NCBI GenBank assembly: GCA_037783545.1
Contig: JBBELK010000011.1
Span: forward strand, 744,001 to 808,000
Direction of reading: 5' to 3'
Length of the DNA: 64,000 bases
From: Henricia sp. BOLD:AAB3569
Taxonomy: Eukaryota > Echinodermata > Asteroidea > Spinulosida > Echinasteridae
The translations under genes and the position numbers were made by a program. Positions 1 through 15,100 of the stretch are shown piece by piece. The notes under the pieces were generated by a model. That model ran no database searches. It worked only from the letters and a program-made list of their open reading frames with translations, and was not told the origin of the DNA. Every line of letters begins with the position of its first letter. Position 1 is the stretch's first letter.

Positions 1-26
1 AGGACTAAAATGTCAGTATTTATTAC

Positions 27-143
27 CTTTTTTTTGTCTCTCATTGATCCTCTTCCTCGAATCATGATCTTGCACCCTGTCTCCTTTTCCAGTTGTTTTG
101 CATACATTCCACGGGGACCCAGTATTCTGCCTACAAAGTTGAA
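27..143 (-). CDS. qki: qki exon 3: first half of KH domain
   Basis: The exon is 39 codons, phase 0 at both ends. The acceptor is a T-rich tract ending in CAG and the donor is GTAATA. It encodes the GXXG-loop part of the KH fold (GPRG at the position expected in STAR proteins) and ends at RDKKK, close to where the matching vertebrate QKI exon ends. It is easily missed because it sits at the window edge and has no start codon. Confidence 0.93.
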
Positions 144-3100
144 CTGCAAAAAGAAATGGGGAAAAAAAACTGAATATTAATGTCTCCATTCAGGAATATA
201 TAATGACAAGATTGTCAGAGGCAGAACATGTAACAGATTCAGGTCCTGTTTGGTCACTTCTAGTCTATTGACTTTTACTCTATAGGCCTGTCCGCCTCGG
301 ACTTTTTTTGGAAAACTTACCGAGACGATTGGTACTTTTCCAATTTTTAATCCAGTGCGGACAGCCTACATGAAGGACGTTTTCCTCTCAGTAACTTTTC
401 CCGAGTCCAGGGGTTACTTTTCCTGGCCAACTGTTGCCCAGGAAAATTAACCATGAAACCTTTCTCTAGACGATAACGGATAAGTCCAATGTGGACACAT
501 CGAGTCGGTAAAGGCGGCTTGGAAGCGTACGTACGTCCGGGCCGTTAAGGTCACACTGCGAAGGGACACTGCGCATGCTCTCCCATGGTCTCGGTAAAAT
601 TATACCGTGTCAAAAAAGTCCAAATGCTGACAGCAGTAAAATTAAGCCATTTTTCATTTTACCATCGTCTCGATAAAACCTGCCGAAAAACAAGTCCAAT
701 GCGGACACGGCTTAAGAAACAAAACTGTCCAATTAAAATAGTCAACCCCTTGTTGTATGTTCAAGCATCTTTCCAGCTTATGCATTGAACTTTTTTAAAT
801 TAACTTTTCAAGTGCTTACTTCGGATTTAGTTTGTTTATGAACAGATTAACTTGACTGTTCTACAAGCTCTGTTCAAAATTACATGTGAATGTTAAGCTA
901 TGGAGACACATTTTGCAATCAACATCCATTAAAATGAATTTCTGGATTCTTAAATTTTGTATGCACCAAGACTGCAAGTCCTCCGAATGCCGTGGGGACA
1001 TTTTAAAAAGTCCATTTCTACAATTGACATTTTTATCTCACGTAATCCCTTCCCACACGGCGCCGACAACTTTAAAATTAAACGGGTCTTTGATTTTCTT
1101 AACGACGTCTGCCAGCGACTGCCGGCATTATGAGTGATAGAAACATTAAGCCACGTTGACGGCAGAGGGCTCGTTTGTCCAGACACCTTGCGATTGGATT
1201 TGGACAGCGCCTATCGTTTCCTACACCTGGGGACGGTAAATAGTTAACGATAGATTTCTTCAGATTACCATGCTTTGAATGAGAAGGGTAACGTAGGCGC
1301 CCCTTTTCTGAACGAGGTGGGAATGAATTGAAAGTGCTGAGCTGAAGAGGGGTTTAATTATTTATCTAAACTGTGCATGCATTTAACATGTTAAAGACTA
1401 TTTTATGCAGAATATGGTGCCCTTGAGGCAGTGAATTACTGTGATTTTTCTGCCTGCTCGACCTTGCCACCAGATTTGGGTAATAAGGGAGAGAGAAGTG
1501 GGGCACACTTCGTGAGTTTTTGCTGACTTTTCATCACAGTAAAAAGAAAACCTTTTTTTCAGATCCAACTGTGACCCGCACAGTGCACTGCATTCCACAG
1601 TAGTTGTACATGTATTGTATTGTGCCAAAAAATAATTGCAAATACGCCCGACCTTTTTTAGCTCTTTGCAGGTTCTATGGTTCATTGCACATTGGTTATA
1701 AAAAGGGTGTTAACAAAAAGTAAAAGGCTTGCATACTACAGTGTACATGTAGGTCAATTCCATGGTATGCAGGCTCTGTTTACATCTCTCAAATCATCTA
1801 CATGTATCACAGAAACTGGAATTTATGGAATGGACATCCATTGGTACACAGCATCTGCACCGTTCTTGGGTTTCACTGATCTATCAGATTTTATACTTTG
1901 ATTGGTAATTGATAAGAATTCAGATGTTCGTAGTGTGTGTTTTGCAAATTTACGTGTAGACATTCAATGAATCTCAGCTTCTTATTATAAGTACACAGTT
2001 AAATTGTACACGTATTAACCAAAATTCCAAGCTACTGTGAAATGTCAACCAACACACAGGCAGTTGTCTTTGAAACTGAAGTATGCAGGCATTAATTCCT
2101 TGTATTTCATCGCTGAGCAGATAGTGCCATCATTTTCATGGCTTGCACCCTCCATCCAGAACATAAAGAAAACTGGACAGGCGGAATTGGCAGCTGTTGA
2201 ATTGCTGATGTCCTTTCCTTTGGAATGATGGGAATGGTTCTCGGAATCCGATGTATTTGGAAGATTTTTGGCAGGGGGTGAAGGACTAACTTTAGAACAG
2301 GAGTAACGACCCTGTTCTGTGGCTTGTGATTAATCACTAAATCAGAAGCAGATGCAGTTTGGCTTGGTTTCCGACTCCTGGCATTTTTGGTTGAGGCTCT
2401 TGTATTTGAAGTCAATAGGGGCGGATTGCAATATGCGGTCTAAGACCGGTCTATAGGCTTAGCCGGCTAGCGTGGCGCCCACTAAGACCGGTTTATAATT
2501 ATAGCCCGCTTGCAATATCATTGTCTTAAAGTTAGACCAGTTTTAAAATTTAAGCCCTCGGGGAGCAGGATATAATTTTTTTAAAACTGCGCTACATCTC
2601 GTAAATTTGCATGAAGACTTACAAGACGCACATTATGCCAATTAGAGCCCTTTTAGTGCTATTTGATTAACTTTTCTCTGCAAAAACTGCACCACACACG
2701 CGTCATCAAGTGGCTTCCTGAGGACGTTTGTTTGGATTGAAATCACGCAAGGATAGCCGGCTACGTCACTTTCCGTTAACATGTGCGTGTTTTTCGGCTG
2801 GCGCAGCTATACTTCAATTAGACTGGTTTATTGTAATGGGCTAAACCAGCGACTAAGCCGAGACTGGCTAAGTTGGATAGCCTGCTATAAAAGACCAGTC
2901 TTAGACCAGTGGCTAAGTCGATTTTATTGCAATCCCAGGCCATTTTTAGACTGCCTTATCCTCACATTCTAGAAAACTGCTGTACCATCTCAGATAAGTA
3001 ATTTTGACCTTTTCCCCTTGAACCTTCTTGGTATGATGATATATGTATTACTCTACCATCTGGTTGCCCTACACTGCATGCTATCTTGTCAAATGGACCA

Positions 3101-6100
3101 GCACAACCTCATGAAACTAGAGCAGTATGACCATGGAGCTGGTATGACCATGTTTGTTGAAGCAGGAATTATTATCATATCTTTGGTGAACAATACACAC
3201 TTGCAGGAATTATGGTTTAGGAAATATGCAGGCATTTAATATACAAATGTACATTGTAACCACTGGAAGAAATACTTTGGGAATTGTGAAAATAGTTTGT
3301 GAATGTGTGTGTGGTATACTGAACTCAAGACCTGTTTTATTTATAATTGTTGTGGGTTCGAATCTTGGCCATGACCATGGTCTGTGTGCCTTTGGGCAAG
3401 ATTAAATCATGGGTACCTGCAAAAGTTGTAGTTCCCGAGTACTTATGTTAGGGCTGCATACTCTGCCTACAGTAGTGCCCAAAGACCACGGTAATAATCT
3501 TGCAAAATGCCACGAAATATGTACATTATACTAGAAGACGACATAATTATCATCACTCTACAAAACCCGATTAGTCCCCAATGGAATGTGTCAAGACCCT
3601 AGCCCCAGCTTGCAGCACACCCTCACTAATTAAGCAATAACAGACTCCCAAGAGAATACTGACGAGTTTCCATGACAACACAAGGTGCATTGCACCCCGT
3701 CCATGATATTGTGACGCCTCGTCGAGTAAGGAAGGAAGGAAGAGGCAAGACCACTCCGCCGACGACGAAGAGCCGTCTGTAACAAGGGCTTGACACTTCA
3801 ATTATTGATCTGGGCTGATCTTCACAAACACCCAAGAGGTTGCGCCTTCTACCGGGGTATGCTGACAAAAAACCCTGAGCTCCTTTCGTTGAGTTAGGCC
3901 TACGTGTTTAAGCGGGCTGTAGTAAGAAACCTGCGCAAACATTTACGCACGAATGCCATACATGATGATCGAGCCAAAAATGCAAACCGACAATGCCCCT
4001 CGGCCAGGGTTGTAGGATGTCATATGTCACCTACATTAAGTGTTGACACGTAAATTCTACACGACATTAAAGCCATCGTACAAACAACTTTCATCGGTCA
4101 TTTGATATGCGCAGGAGCCTTTAATATGGCAGCAAACTAATTCCGATTGTGGGGATATCAAGAATGGCACCAGACGGTTGACACTAGAGTTGGTGTGAAT
4201 AGCGACGATGAAGATGGACACAAAATGAATGCCGATGAGTAATTAGACAGAAGATGCGAAGGCCATGGTGTGGTGTGAAATAAAATTAACAATGAGAAGA
4301 TATTAAGACGAACACAGATGCTCGATTAAATGCTGCAATATAACAACTGAACAATTTGTGGCAAGAATATATTTTGAAGTACATGTAGCCGAGTGTCCTA
4401 AAAACAGATTCCAACCCACAAACATTATAATTAAACAAGATCTTTAAAACACCAGGTGTCGATTTCACTAACGTTTACGATCCTTCGTAACTCGAGATGC
4501 GATGGGTTACCGCACCGTAAGCTACGATGAGGCGATGGGTCATCGTACATGTAGCGTACTTTTTGACCAACGATGGTCTTGGTTTTTGCCGTTTTTGGAA
4601 GACGAAACGAACTCTGGCTCCCAAAAAAAACTGGTTGCCATGCACTCTTGATAGATTCTATGCTAAGCGATATGAGAAAATTTTAAAATTTTGTACATAC
4701 GATTTTAGCAGGTGACAAAGTGTCGCTTTAAAACTGTTCAGTGTCATGCATCGCAACCATTATTACGGACCTTAACGTACAAAGAGTTTGGTGAAATCGA
4801 CCCCAGGGGTTGAAAGGTGTGGAATGCGTCGAAAGTACCAAATCCATTGCAACTCGCCGAACCCTTTGTAAGTTTGCCACTGGATCGGTGAGTTGCGATG
4901 GATTTGGTACAAGTACTTACGACTCGCCCAAATCTTTGTGAATTCGACCCCTGATCCGCTCAGCCATGCTGCTCCATGTTAATTTACAAAGTCGTTTCTC
5001 AGCACAATACTTGGAATATATCTTAATAACATCAAGACCGCTATCACTTATAACAGTAAGTTCCAGATGAGTGATCAGCAATGACTTCAACTACATGTAC
5101 ATGTGCAAGCAGAGTATAATGTAATTATTGAATTGGAATATCTGCGCTTCATTGACTATCCATGAGGAAGGTACGGTACCGTAGACAAGCCGTGTTTCTA
5201 CGCACCAGTTTACCGTACTTCCATGAAATTGTCTTTGTGAGTGCTGGTTTATTTGTGATATGTTTACAAGATACCACATTGACAGCTTAAGGCAGTTGTC
5301 AATGGCATGCAAACATTTTGAGATCAGACTGATAATGTATGCTGTTTTAGAACGGGCAACATTTTCTCAATTTTCAGAGTAATAACGATGTCCTTTGCTG
5401 AACACTAGACACCATCCGTGGCTCTTTAAATTGGGGGAGGGGGTGAGGGGGTGAGGGGGAGGGGGTGAGGGGGAGGGGGCGGGAGAAAGGTCACCCTCAC
5501 TTTTAACAGGACCCTCAACCTCTCTTTAGCTACCAACGTTTCTTTGATCTTAACTTGATCAAATATTTATCTCGCACTTTGTACATACATGTAGGCCTAC
5601 AATTTGAAGGTTTTCGGCTCCCCGAATTGATGCTGTCCAGATTGCAGGAAAATTAAGAGACTTGTAAGAATCAGCAGTAGATCAACCCTGCTGCAAGTTG
5701 CATTTGAAATCTGAGAGATCCAACATCTTAAGTACAACGTAGAGTGAAGATTTGTTCTTTGCTGAAGCACAGTGTAACATCATCAAGATGGGGAAATTCT
5801 GTCCAGAAAGCCAATTACATTGAAGGATCAAATGAGGACAAGTCCGGCACAATTACAGAGCAAAGCGCATACAATACTGAGAATTGAACGCAGAAAGTGG
5901 AGACGTGTTAAAGAAGTCACGGCACTTTTTTCAGAATTGTGCAGCCAGAAAACCAATAGAAACTTGCATAAAATGTTACTTTGTGTCAAATTTTAATGAA
6001 CGGGGAAACATGAACTTGGTAAACTGCAGGGCAAGATACATAAAGTCCCTGGCCGCTGTTGTCCCTGGTCTTGGCCTTGACGCCCTTTTGATGTTCTAAT

Positions 6101-9100
6101 AGAAGTGCCCTTTGCAAATGTACCAAAAGACATCTTCCAAAACATAAATGACAGTGTCCCTTCAGTGACGAAATTACTACAATTCAACTGTAAACACTCT
6201 TTTTTGTTCATGGAAATAAAGTAACACGTTTTAACAAATTTAAAAAATGTAAATTTAATAAATATAAATTCATGAGATGCAACAATATTTTCTCAAAACA
6301 AAACAAGTTCAAGTTTTAACATGCTGCGGGGCTTCACAACCCAAGCTCATGCATAATTCATGAGCAATTTAAGGACACATCGTCCACTCAAGAGTACCAT
6401 CCAATCCTAAAGATCCCAATTTGCATTCAGAGGGCAGTCGACGGTGTCATGTTTAGCGATACCGTATGCAAATCACGTCTTGGCCATATTCCACACTATG
6501 ATGTAGCAAGGTAGGATTTTGAGTGCCCATCACCGCCAAGCTACGGTCAAGGGCCTGTATAAACCAGACCACGGCTGAAGGTACGGTAGGAGGAGCGGCT
6601 GAAGGTAGGGTAGGTAGAGAGGCTGCAAGAGTGCGTGACTCTTGAAGAAAAAAGCTTTAAGTCAGGATGCAGTCAGAATTTTAATGCTTCCGCACTATCC
6701 TACAATTCACCCTTGTATGTATGTACATGTAAGGTTTATTGCCATGGTCATCTAAATTAACCACATGTGTCCAGTTCAATTTGTGTCTATTAAGCGGTGT
6801 CCGCATTGGACTTGTTTTTCAGGAGGTTTTACCGAGACGATGGTAAAATAAAAAATGGCTAAATTTTACTGCTGTCTGCATTTAGACTTTTTGACACAGG
6901 GAAATTTGACCTAGACCATGAGAGAGCAAGCGCAGTGTCCCTTTGCAGTTTGACCTTCACGGCCTGGACGTTTGCGTCCAGAGTGACTGGCTATGTCCGC
7001 ATTGGACTTATCGTCTCGGGAAAAGTTCCCTGGTAAATTTTCCTTGGCAGCAGTTGGCCAGGAAAAGTAACCACTGGACTCAGGAAAAGTTTTCAGAAAA
7101 AAGTCCAATGCGGACAGGCTTAAAATAGTGAACGAGATCTTGCTACATGTAAGTCAAACTTAGATAACTCTAAAATCCTGTTACTTCCAACCAAGAATCC
7201 AATTGCAGAATACCCAACAACTACTTGCAAGTAGCATTCGGCAGACTTCATGGCTTCAGCTCACCTATAGTGAGGTCTGAGAACCGGTCAATAAACAATG
7301 AATTAACTATTAAGATCAATTTCAAGTTTCAGAGTATTCTGCAATTGATTCAAATTTCATACTTACATCTGGGTATGTTTTGACCGGCACATAGAGCTTT
7401 TCAGACAGAGTGATGGTTTGACCTTGGGCATCAGGGAGTACCATGGGTGGATTATCGTTGTTGATGTTGTACATGTTCTTCCTCACCTTGCTGATTTCTG
7501 CAACGAGAAGAATAATACGGGAGAATATAAAATCACGACTTAGAGGTAAAATAGAAAGATTTACTCTAACTGATACTGAAAGCATGGGTACAGTGCAAAA
7601 ACAATGCGTCACGTAAATATCAAACATGAAATCTATTAATTTATTTGTTGGTTGTACATAGTATGCAAGTCTGTACATGTAAATGTATGACCTAGTTTCT
7701 GTACATGCAATGACCTGGTTTCCTTTTTCTGGTCTGAAGTTGGCCGTAAAAGTAGCTGCTGGACTCGGAAATATTCATAAAAAGATCATTTTTCTGGACA
7801 AGTAGGGCAAGTCTGGGCAATTGCATTGTACAAAGTTGAATTTAACATCACAGAAATTTTTACTTTTGACCTCTGAAATAGAAACAAGCTATAAACTTGA
7901 CAAAAATCAGCCGAAGCGCATAAAAAAAGAAAGGCGCCCTCCTGCAACAGGCTAAGCAAATATCAACATAATCCAGACTGCAATAATCATATCAAATGCC
8001 GCAATCCAAAGATAACTTGCGACAAGCGAACAATCCTATCGACTTGAACAAGCGCGATGTATACCAAAGTAACACCAACAAGGCTTATCTACACTGGCCT
8101 AGACCCTCTTTCATTGTACCATATGCGAGTGACATAAGTTGTACAACGAGCACAAGAGACAGCGTGTTACTCTGACCCCAGATCCACTCATTCTTGAAAA
8201 CCACGTTGTCGCTTCACTTGCTCGCGCTCTTATTCAAGTTACCATGACCAGTGTTCAATGCACGGGAAGCGTTGGAGATGCGTGGAGTGTTTGAACTACG
8301 TGTTTGCCACGTCCTTGTTTGGTGTGTACATGTAGCTATGAAGTACTGAAGTGTAGAGCAAATACAATTCAAATTGACATAACCTGATAAGGGGGTTTAA
8401 AACGTTTGTTTACTTCCACCAAAATTCTGAAATATACTCTGAATCAAAGCTGATTTGAATAAAAGCGAAAATATCAAAATTATCAACATGAATGGTTTCA
8501 GTTTGCCAAGTGTACATATGTACACAGTTTACAGCATGCTCATTTATAACACTGCATGTTTCGATTTCAATCTAAACATATCCTTATTACTGGTATCTAA
8601 CATAATTCATATTTACTTACAAAAAACATTGAAAGTAACCGAAGCTTTTTTCACACAGACATGTACTGAAAGTCGTGATTTACTATGTGATTGAGGACAT
8701 ACATACATGTACATGTAAACGTACGATCGATTTGAACAAAAGAGACGACGCTTGAGAACATGAAAGGGTCTTTTGATATCTCTTTGTCTGTCTATCCGCG
8801 GTCGTAATATAACACAAGGGCACATTAACTGAAGTCAGCAATGCGTTCACGCTCAAATCGATAACTGAATTAAGAAACCATTTTTCTTCTTTAAGACGGC
8901 AGAATTCCCTCATAGCAGAATTTTACACACAGAATTCACACTGGCATTTATAAATGACCACAGTCTGTCCAATGTACATGTAATATTGTGATAAACACGC
9001 ATGTAATAAAGTTGTATTTGAACAAGCAACAGCAAACAGACCATGGGGGGAAAAAGGGTTTTTACGGTGATCCTTTGGACTTTGGACAAATACAAATGGT

Positions 9101-12100
9101 ACTGAATTTTTATGGTGACTACTGGTAGTTTACTTTACTTTTTGATTTGAGTTTTGAGAAATGCTGTGATTATGAATACCAATATATTAAGTGTAAAAAT
9201 CTGCAATACGAAGCCAATACATGAGGAATAATATTTATCTTTCATTACAAGAAGCACCTTAGGACATTTTTGTTGTGTATGCTGCAAGTTTTTGTAAGAT
9301 TGCACAATGAAAATATTTTCAAATCGCCATTTTGCAAAACAACCCTGAAGTCAGGCATAGTAAATTATCATTGGACAATTTTAGATTTTGAATTTCAAAT
9401 ACATGTACTGAACCGCGTCCACGCAGGCCTGTGGCATAAAAAGAAAAAAAAATAGGAAAATGCTAACCTTTTCTTAAATTTATTTCTCACTAACCAAAGA
9501 TTTAAGACGTGACACGGATGATTATTTTCCAATTTCCGCATTTCTCTCACTAAAAACACCTGCTTACAAGTCTAAATTTATTTTGTACATCAGCAGCAGT
9601 AGACATTTCTATCTCGACACAGTGCGTATGTCAGCCGTCAGACCCCTCTCCGATGTCCATGAATAGTCTTTAAATATTCATAGGGCTGATACAGATGAAC
9701 AGTTTCTTTGTCAATTCTACACATAAATGGATTAAGATACTATAAAATGACTGTCAAGTCATCTCCTGAGTGGATTTATGCCGAAGATGTCTTCAATTAG
9801 TGTAATTTACTATAATTTAGTGCATCAGTTTAATAAAATATGGAAAACAAAAGGGTTTAACAACAAATGATGACAGTTTTAAGGGATCATGTTTCGGTAA
9901 ATGCTTAGGACTTGAGAAGGTTTAACCTGCTGAAAAAAATGGGAATGTAATCACAAATTTTTCTTGCTGCACACAACAAAATAAACAAGTTTCAAGATGT
10001 CAACGTATTTAGACAGCCCCATGCAGGGTTTAGACTGTAAACAACCAATGTGCATCCATAGAGATTTGGTGTACCAAGCACCTTGCTTTTACAGTGTAAG
10101 CACATGGCCCATTGCCCTTATTAGGTCAAAAATTTGGTAACTTGGACCCAGCCAGTGAAAGCCTGCAGCTGACTACCGATGATAGATGCATAGGTTTGCA
10201 GACCAGACACTAGAATCATGTTGGGTTCCAGGTCGCCAGCTTTTGTCATCATCTTAACATCTGGCGTCTTGTTTTGTGGATCATACATGCGAGCAAGATG
10301 TGTTCCCATTAGACTTTTCTCCACAGCAACTTACTAAGATGCTAGATACACATTTACTTAAAGGAAGTCCAATCCAGAGACTCTTTAAAGTGGCAAGTTT
10401 AGTGCCCTTAAAACCAGAACAGCCTACATGTATATCCACTTTTGGCTAAAATGTACTTAATTTTTTTTGGGCACTTTTGGCCCACCCATGGGGATCAAGG
10501 AGCACAAGGTGTGAGAAACAGATCTATAAGATTACTATTTACGCTACAGTTTAAGCTTCAGCTCCTATAAAACTTTTAAACTTGTTTTACTCAAAATGAC
10601 AAAAATGACATTTTTGGAGCCAACAGTTTTAAGGGGACAGTTTCTTAAGTGGCAAGTCTCGCTTCCTAAATGCATCTGCATTAAGTTGACAAGAACGTTA
10701 CGGAACATGCAAATCTCCATCCCCTCTGACTGAACTGAATTTAAATTTTGCACAACTGTAGTGGTTTTACAAAGATCTAACCTCGGTAAAACGACAACAG
10801 CTTCAGTTTAAGTAGGAATTATAGAGAAGTGCGATGTACATGTAAATTTAGCAGCACTTACTGTACATACTGTATTAGGCCTGAAAGTCCTGGTCGAACG
10901 ACAACACCCAAGCTTGTTATTTTCAGCACCAATGCAGCTAATCAGGCTGAAGCTAATCCAACAGGATTATGGATTTACATACATTAGTGAGAGAGACACC
11001 TTTTTTGACCTAGACCTAAAGTACAAACATCTCAAAAATATACACTACTCACAATAAGTTACAATGTAGGGATATTGTGGAATGTATGCAGATATTTTAT
11101 TGAGGGTATACATTCCGCTTGACTCGATATTGTATATGATTAGACAATTGTATCTGCGTGACAGACACACCTTGTCACAGGAATAGGTGAAAACAGTCAT
11201 TTGAAAAAAAAATCAAAAAAACACATCCCTAACTTATTGTGAGTAGTGTATTTTTTTTTACTACCCCCTAGTTCTTTGAGAAACAAGAGCGATTAATTAA
11301 TAATAATAATAATTATTAGATTTGTATAGCGCACATATCCAAACTGCAGGGTGTTCAAGGCGCTGTTACCAATATTACCGCTGCCATCATGGAATCACCA
11401 GAACCATTTCGCTTCAACTAGGTGGCTGCTGGTCAGGCTCACAACCCTATCAGCAGTTAGATTGTAGCATTCCCCTTAACAGCTTCCCATATATCGCTTG
11501 GGTTGACGAGGCAACTGGGATTAAGTGCCTTGCCCAGGGACACAGACATGTTGGTCGAAGTGGGGCTCGAACCCCCAACCTCTGACTGGGAGTCCCGCTT
11601 CATACCCACTAGACCACACGCGCTCCCACAATTAGCATACACGTACATCGTCTTATTTGCATCACCGTGTCACGTCGAGTCATACTGATCGCTACTTATT
11701 GATTTAGATTCTTCACGCTTTCTGGTTACGCCAGCCATTGCCTCGACCTTGAGTAATGCTTGATTAAATCCACTGCTACCGTAATGAATACCAATAAGAG
11801 TGTCTACATGTATACACAATAGCTTATAGGACTGTGGACGGAGTTTTAATAATAACGCATCTGATGTCTGCAAGGGTTCAAGTTCACTATGCTTGCCAGA
11901 ATGTCGTCACATGACTAGTTCTGCGGTTACTACGTATGAATTGGCAACGAGATGTGCTGTGACATGTCAAGAGTGTGTATGTGAAAGAGATTCTTGCAAT
12001 ACTCAAAGTTACTTCAATACATGTATTTCATTATCAGATCAGAGTTTGACGACAGCATTAGGCCTACATGTATATACTGTCAATTGAAAAAGGGTCTCAA

Positions 12101-15100
12101 AATTGATGAAATGTGTGAAATGCATATTTTGTTAATGCTAATAATGTCTTTCTCTTGGATTCAAGAGTCCAATTTCAGACAAAAACTTGATAAATCTCTT
12201 GCCTAATGTCACTTATACACATGTTTTGGAGGACTTGTATGTAAGTACATGTATGTAGGTACATGTACGGTACGGTACCGGTACAAATTGTCATTCTTAA
12301 GAGTATTTTCGTACTCAGTAAATTTGAAATAATCAGTCCATCAATGTATTAATTGACCTTGAGGCAAAAAAAGCTTTTAGAGAATAAAGTAACATTCTAG
12401 AGGCAATGACAATGGTTGGAAGATGGGCGAAGGGGAGGCAGTCGATACAATAGTGAGGTACTGAATAAGTTGAGAATGAGACAGAAAGGTTGGGGAGGGG
12501 GATGGGAAGGGAGCAGGGGAAGGGGCGAGGGAGGGGTGTCATGACATCAAAAATCAGGGTTGTAGTTGAGTCCATGACAAGTCCTCAAAAACCTTCACAA
12601 AAGTTCACAAGTCCTCACAAGTCTACCACAAGTCCCTGGGTCTTAATTCAAGTCACAAGCTATTCAAATGAACTCCAATAAAGGAACTTTTTGTCCGTGT
12701 TCATCCTTTGCTTCTTGTTACTGGACTTGTGATAAACTTGTGCGGGACTTGTCACAGACTTGTGATTTTATCGGCTCTGGATTTGTGATAGACTTGTGAT
12801 GGACTCGACGACAACCCTGATCAAAAAGTCAAACTGGACACCCAGAATCAGTTTTAGAAATCAGAAGATCACAAACTGCACAGTCCATCCATTTTTGGAC
12901 TTACCGGTAGCTCACTGAAAAAAAAAAGTCCACACAAAAAAATAACCAGCTGTCTGAAAACAAAAATCAATACAAGAGCTCTTGAGATATTATCGATGGC
13001 TATGGGTGCCATTAAGCTGAGGCTTATCAGTGGGTGGGGAAGCTGTGCAGAGCGAGAAAGTGGTCATCTGTCCGGTAATTTCTGGTCTTGATGAAAATGC
13101 ACGTGAGATGTAATCAGTAATGGGAGAGAAGGCACACACGCCTGGCTGGCTGCAGAGTCATTTGATTGTTATCTTGTGTGTTGCAGCAATTTTTTGCTAC
13201 TTTCATTCCATTGGAATGTTAACAAAATACAGGATGAGATCACGATGATGTATACCAAAGACCTCTGATAAACTAGGCAGATGCTCCACTAGCGGAGCTA
13301 TGAGACACAGTGGTATACTCCCTCGGGTTTTCCCCAAGACCTCTTACACACCAGACAGATGCTCTACCAGCTGAGCTATGAGGCACAGCGGTATTATTTC
13401 CCTTACACGTACGGTAGGTTTAGACATTAGACAAGTATGAGACAATCGTGCAATGGGGAAATAAAAATCAGAAGGAATTCAGAGAAATTTATAATTGATA
13501 GTGTTGAGAGGAATATGGGAATGTTATTACTGTGCACGTTTTTTTTGTATGCAACGTGATGTGCTTGTCTGCACAGGACTTACTTAACACCCCAAAATTT
13601 GCGTGCTGCGGTCATAACGCAAACGATCAGTGATTAACACCTGACAATTTTGAGTTCACCAGCTGCCTACATTAGAGTTAGCTCTGCAAAATTGACAAGA
13701 GACAATAAGTTTCAACAACAAAACTCAATGTGGGAATAGCTAAAAACAAAACCGGCTGAAGATGACAGACGATTCGTGAATAGTAATGAGCACCTTCACT
13801 AACCTCGTACAGTGCATGCCGAGTACAAAAATTAAATGAAGAAGCGAATAAGTCTGCCGTATACCCCCCTCGGGCTATATCAGTCTACATAAGGAGATAA
13901 CCGACTGCCCTATATTTTCGCATCATAAATTTAATTTGAGACTCCCCGAGAAATCTTTCGCCTCCGGGTAAAGCGCATGTACTGGCGTCAAAATATAAAG
14001 ATGCACAAATCTGCATGTCTAATTCTGCTTTACTACAGGCGGAATCCTCGAGCAGAGTGTTTTATCTCTGTATGTATACATGTAAATTAGGTCAGAGGGT
14101 AAAGTGTTACTGCAGGCGGTTCAGACTAAAGTGAAATCTCAAGTAAAAGTTAAAGGGACAAAGTAAAAGTTAAAGGGACAAACTAAATTAAGGGGTCGAA
14201 ATTAACACTGATCCTGTGGTCCGAGACAGTAAAAAAAACCAGAAGAACCACTAGATCTGTCAAAGACGTTGGTCCGATGGACCAGTGAAAACATTTACTG
14301 ACTCATGGAAACATTCTCTGATGCCTATACATTCCACAGTAAACATTTCTTACTCAATGCGAAGAATTCCTGGTTACCACAAACAATTCCTGATTGCTTT
14401 AGACATTTTCAGATAACTACATTTCTTTCTCCGATCTCTCCAGACATGCCCCAGTGTTGGATCAAAAAGCAATCCCATCCATCCTGCACTCAATGACCTT
14501 AAACCAGAAAGTGTAGCAGTATCTTGGTGCCATTTTGAAAAGCACCGCTGGACCACCAAATTTTCAGCAGGACCAGTATTGTTCTCTAATCTACTGGTCA
14601 TAAAATTCAGGTTAATTTAGACCCCTTAAATTTCTGGGCTTAGTCGAGTAAGTTAAACATTCATGTAATTAACCACTGATTAACAGAACTTTGTCTTGAT
14701 TTAACAAAAACAAATTAAACTTCATGGTTTTATTCATCACTGTCCTTCAACCAATTAAATTTGTACACAAGTACATGTACCTTTCATGTTATTTTCATAA
14801 TCTTATAACCCAAATATGTGCAAAGCGTAACCTGACTGGATTAACGATAACAGATGTTCCGTTTTGGTAAAGATGGCCCTGTGTTCCCAATTTGCCAATT
14901 CTCCCCACCTTGGGCCATCAAAGATACGCATGCAGTCAACACTAGACGTAATTACAACGGATCAATGTCTATGAAATTGAGTCACCGCAAATTCATTTCC
15001 TCCGTGGGGATTGCAAACCGACTGCGCCCAGCTGCGCACTTTGTGCTCTTACACGTGTGCGTACCGTTTGTGAATACCTGCATTCATGTACAAACAATTG

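Larger units (their letters stand above)
144..7366 (-). other. qki intron 2 (7.2 kb)
   Basis: The intron is bounded by GTAAGT and CAG. It holds inverted-repeat elements at 284-714, 2423-2935, 4457-4952 and 6790-7122, and a GAGGGG-rich tract at 5430-5485. I see no exon-like reading frame with splice sites and recognise nothing in the remaining stretches. Confidence 0.7.

Noticed and set aside
7322..7366. Continuation of the qki frame past YPD
   Set aside because: The GTAAGT donor is there and KH coding resumes exactly at 143; the trailing residues are intron.
10121..10324. 67-residue minus-strand frame in qki intron 1
   Set aside because: No splice context, no recognised family, and length within chance expectation.
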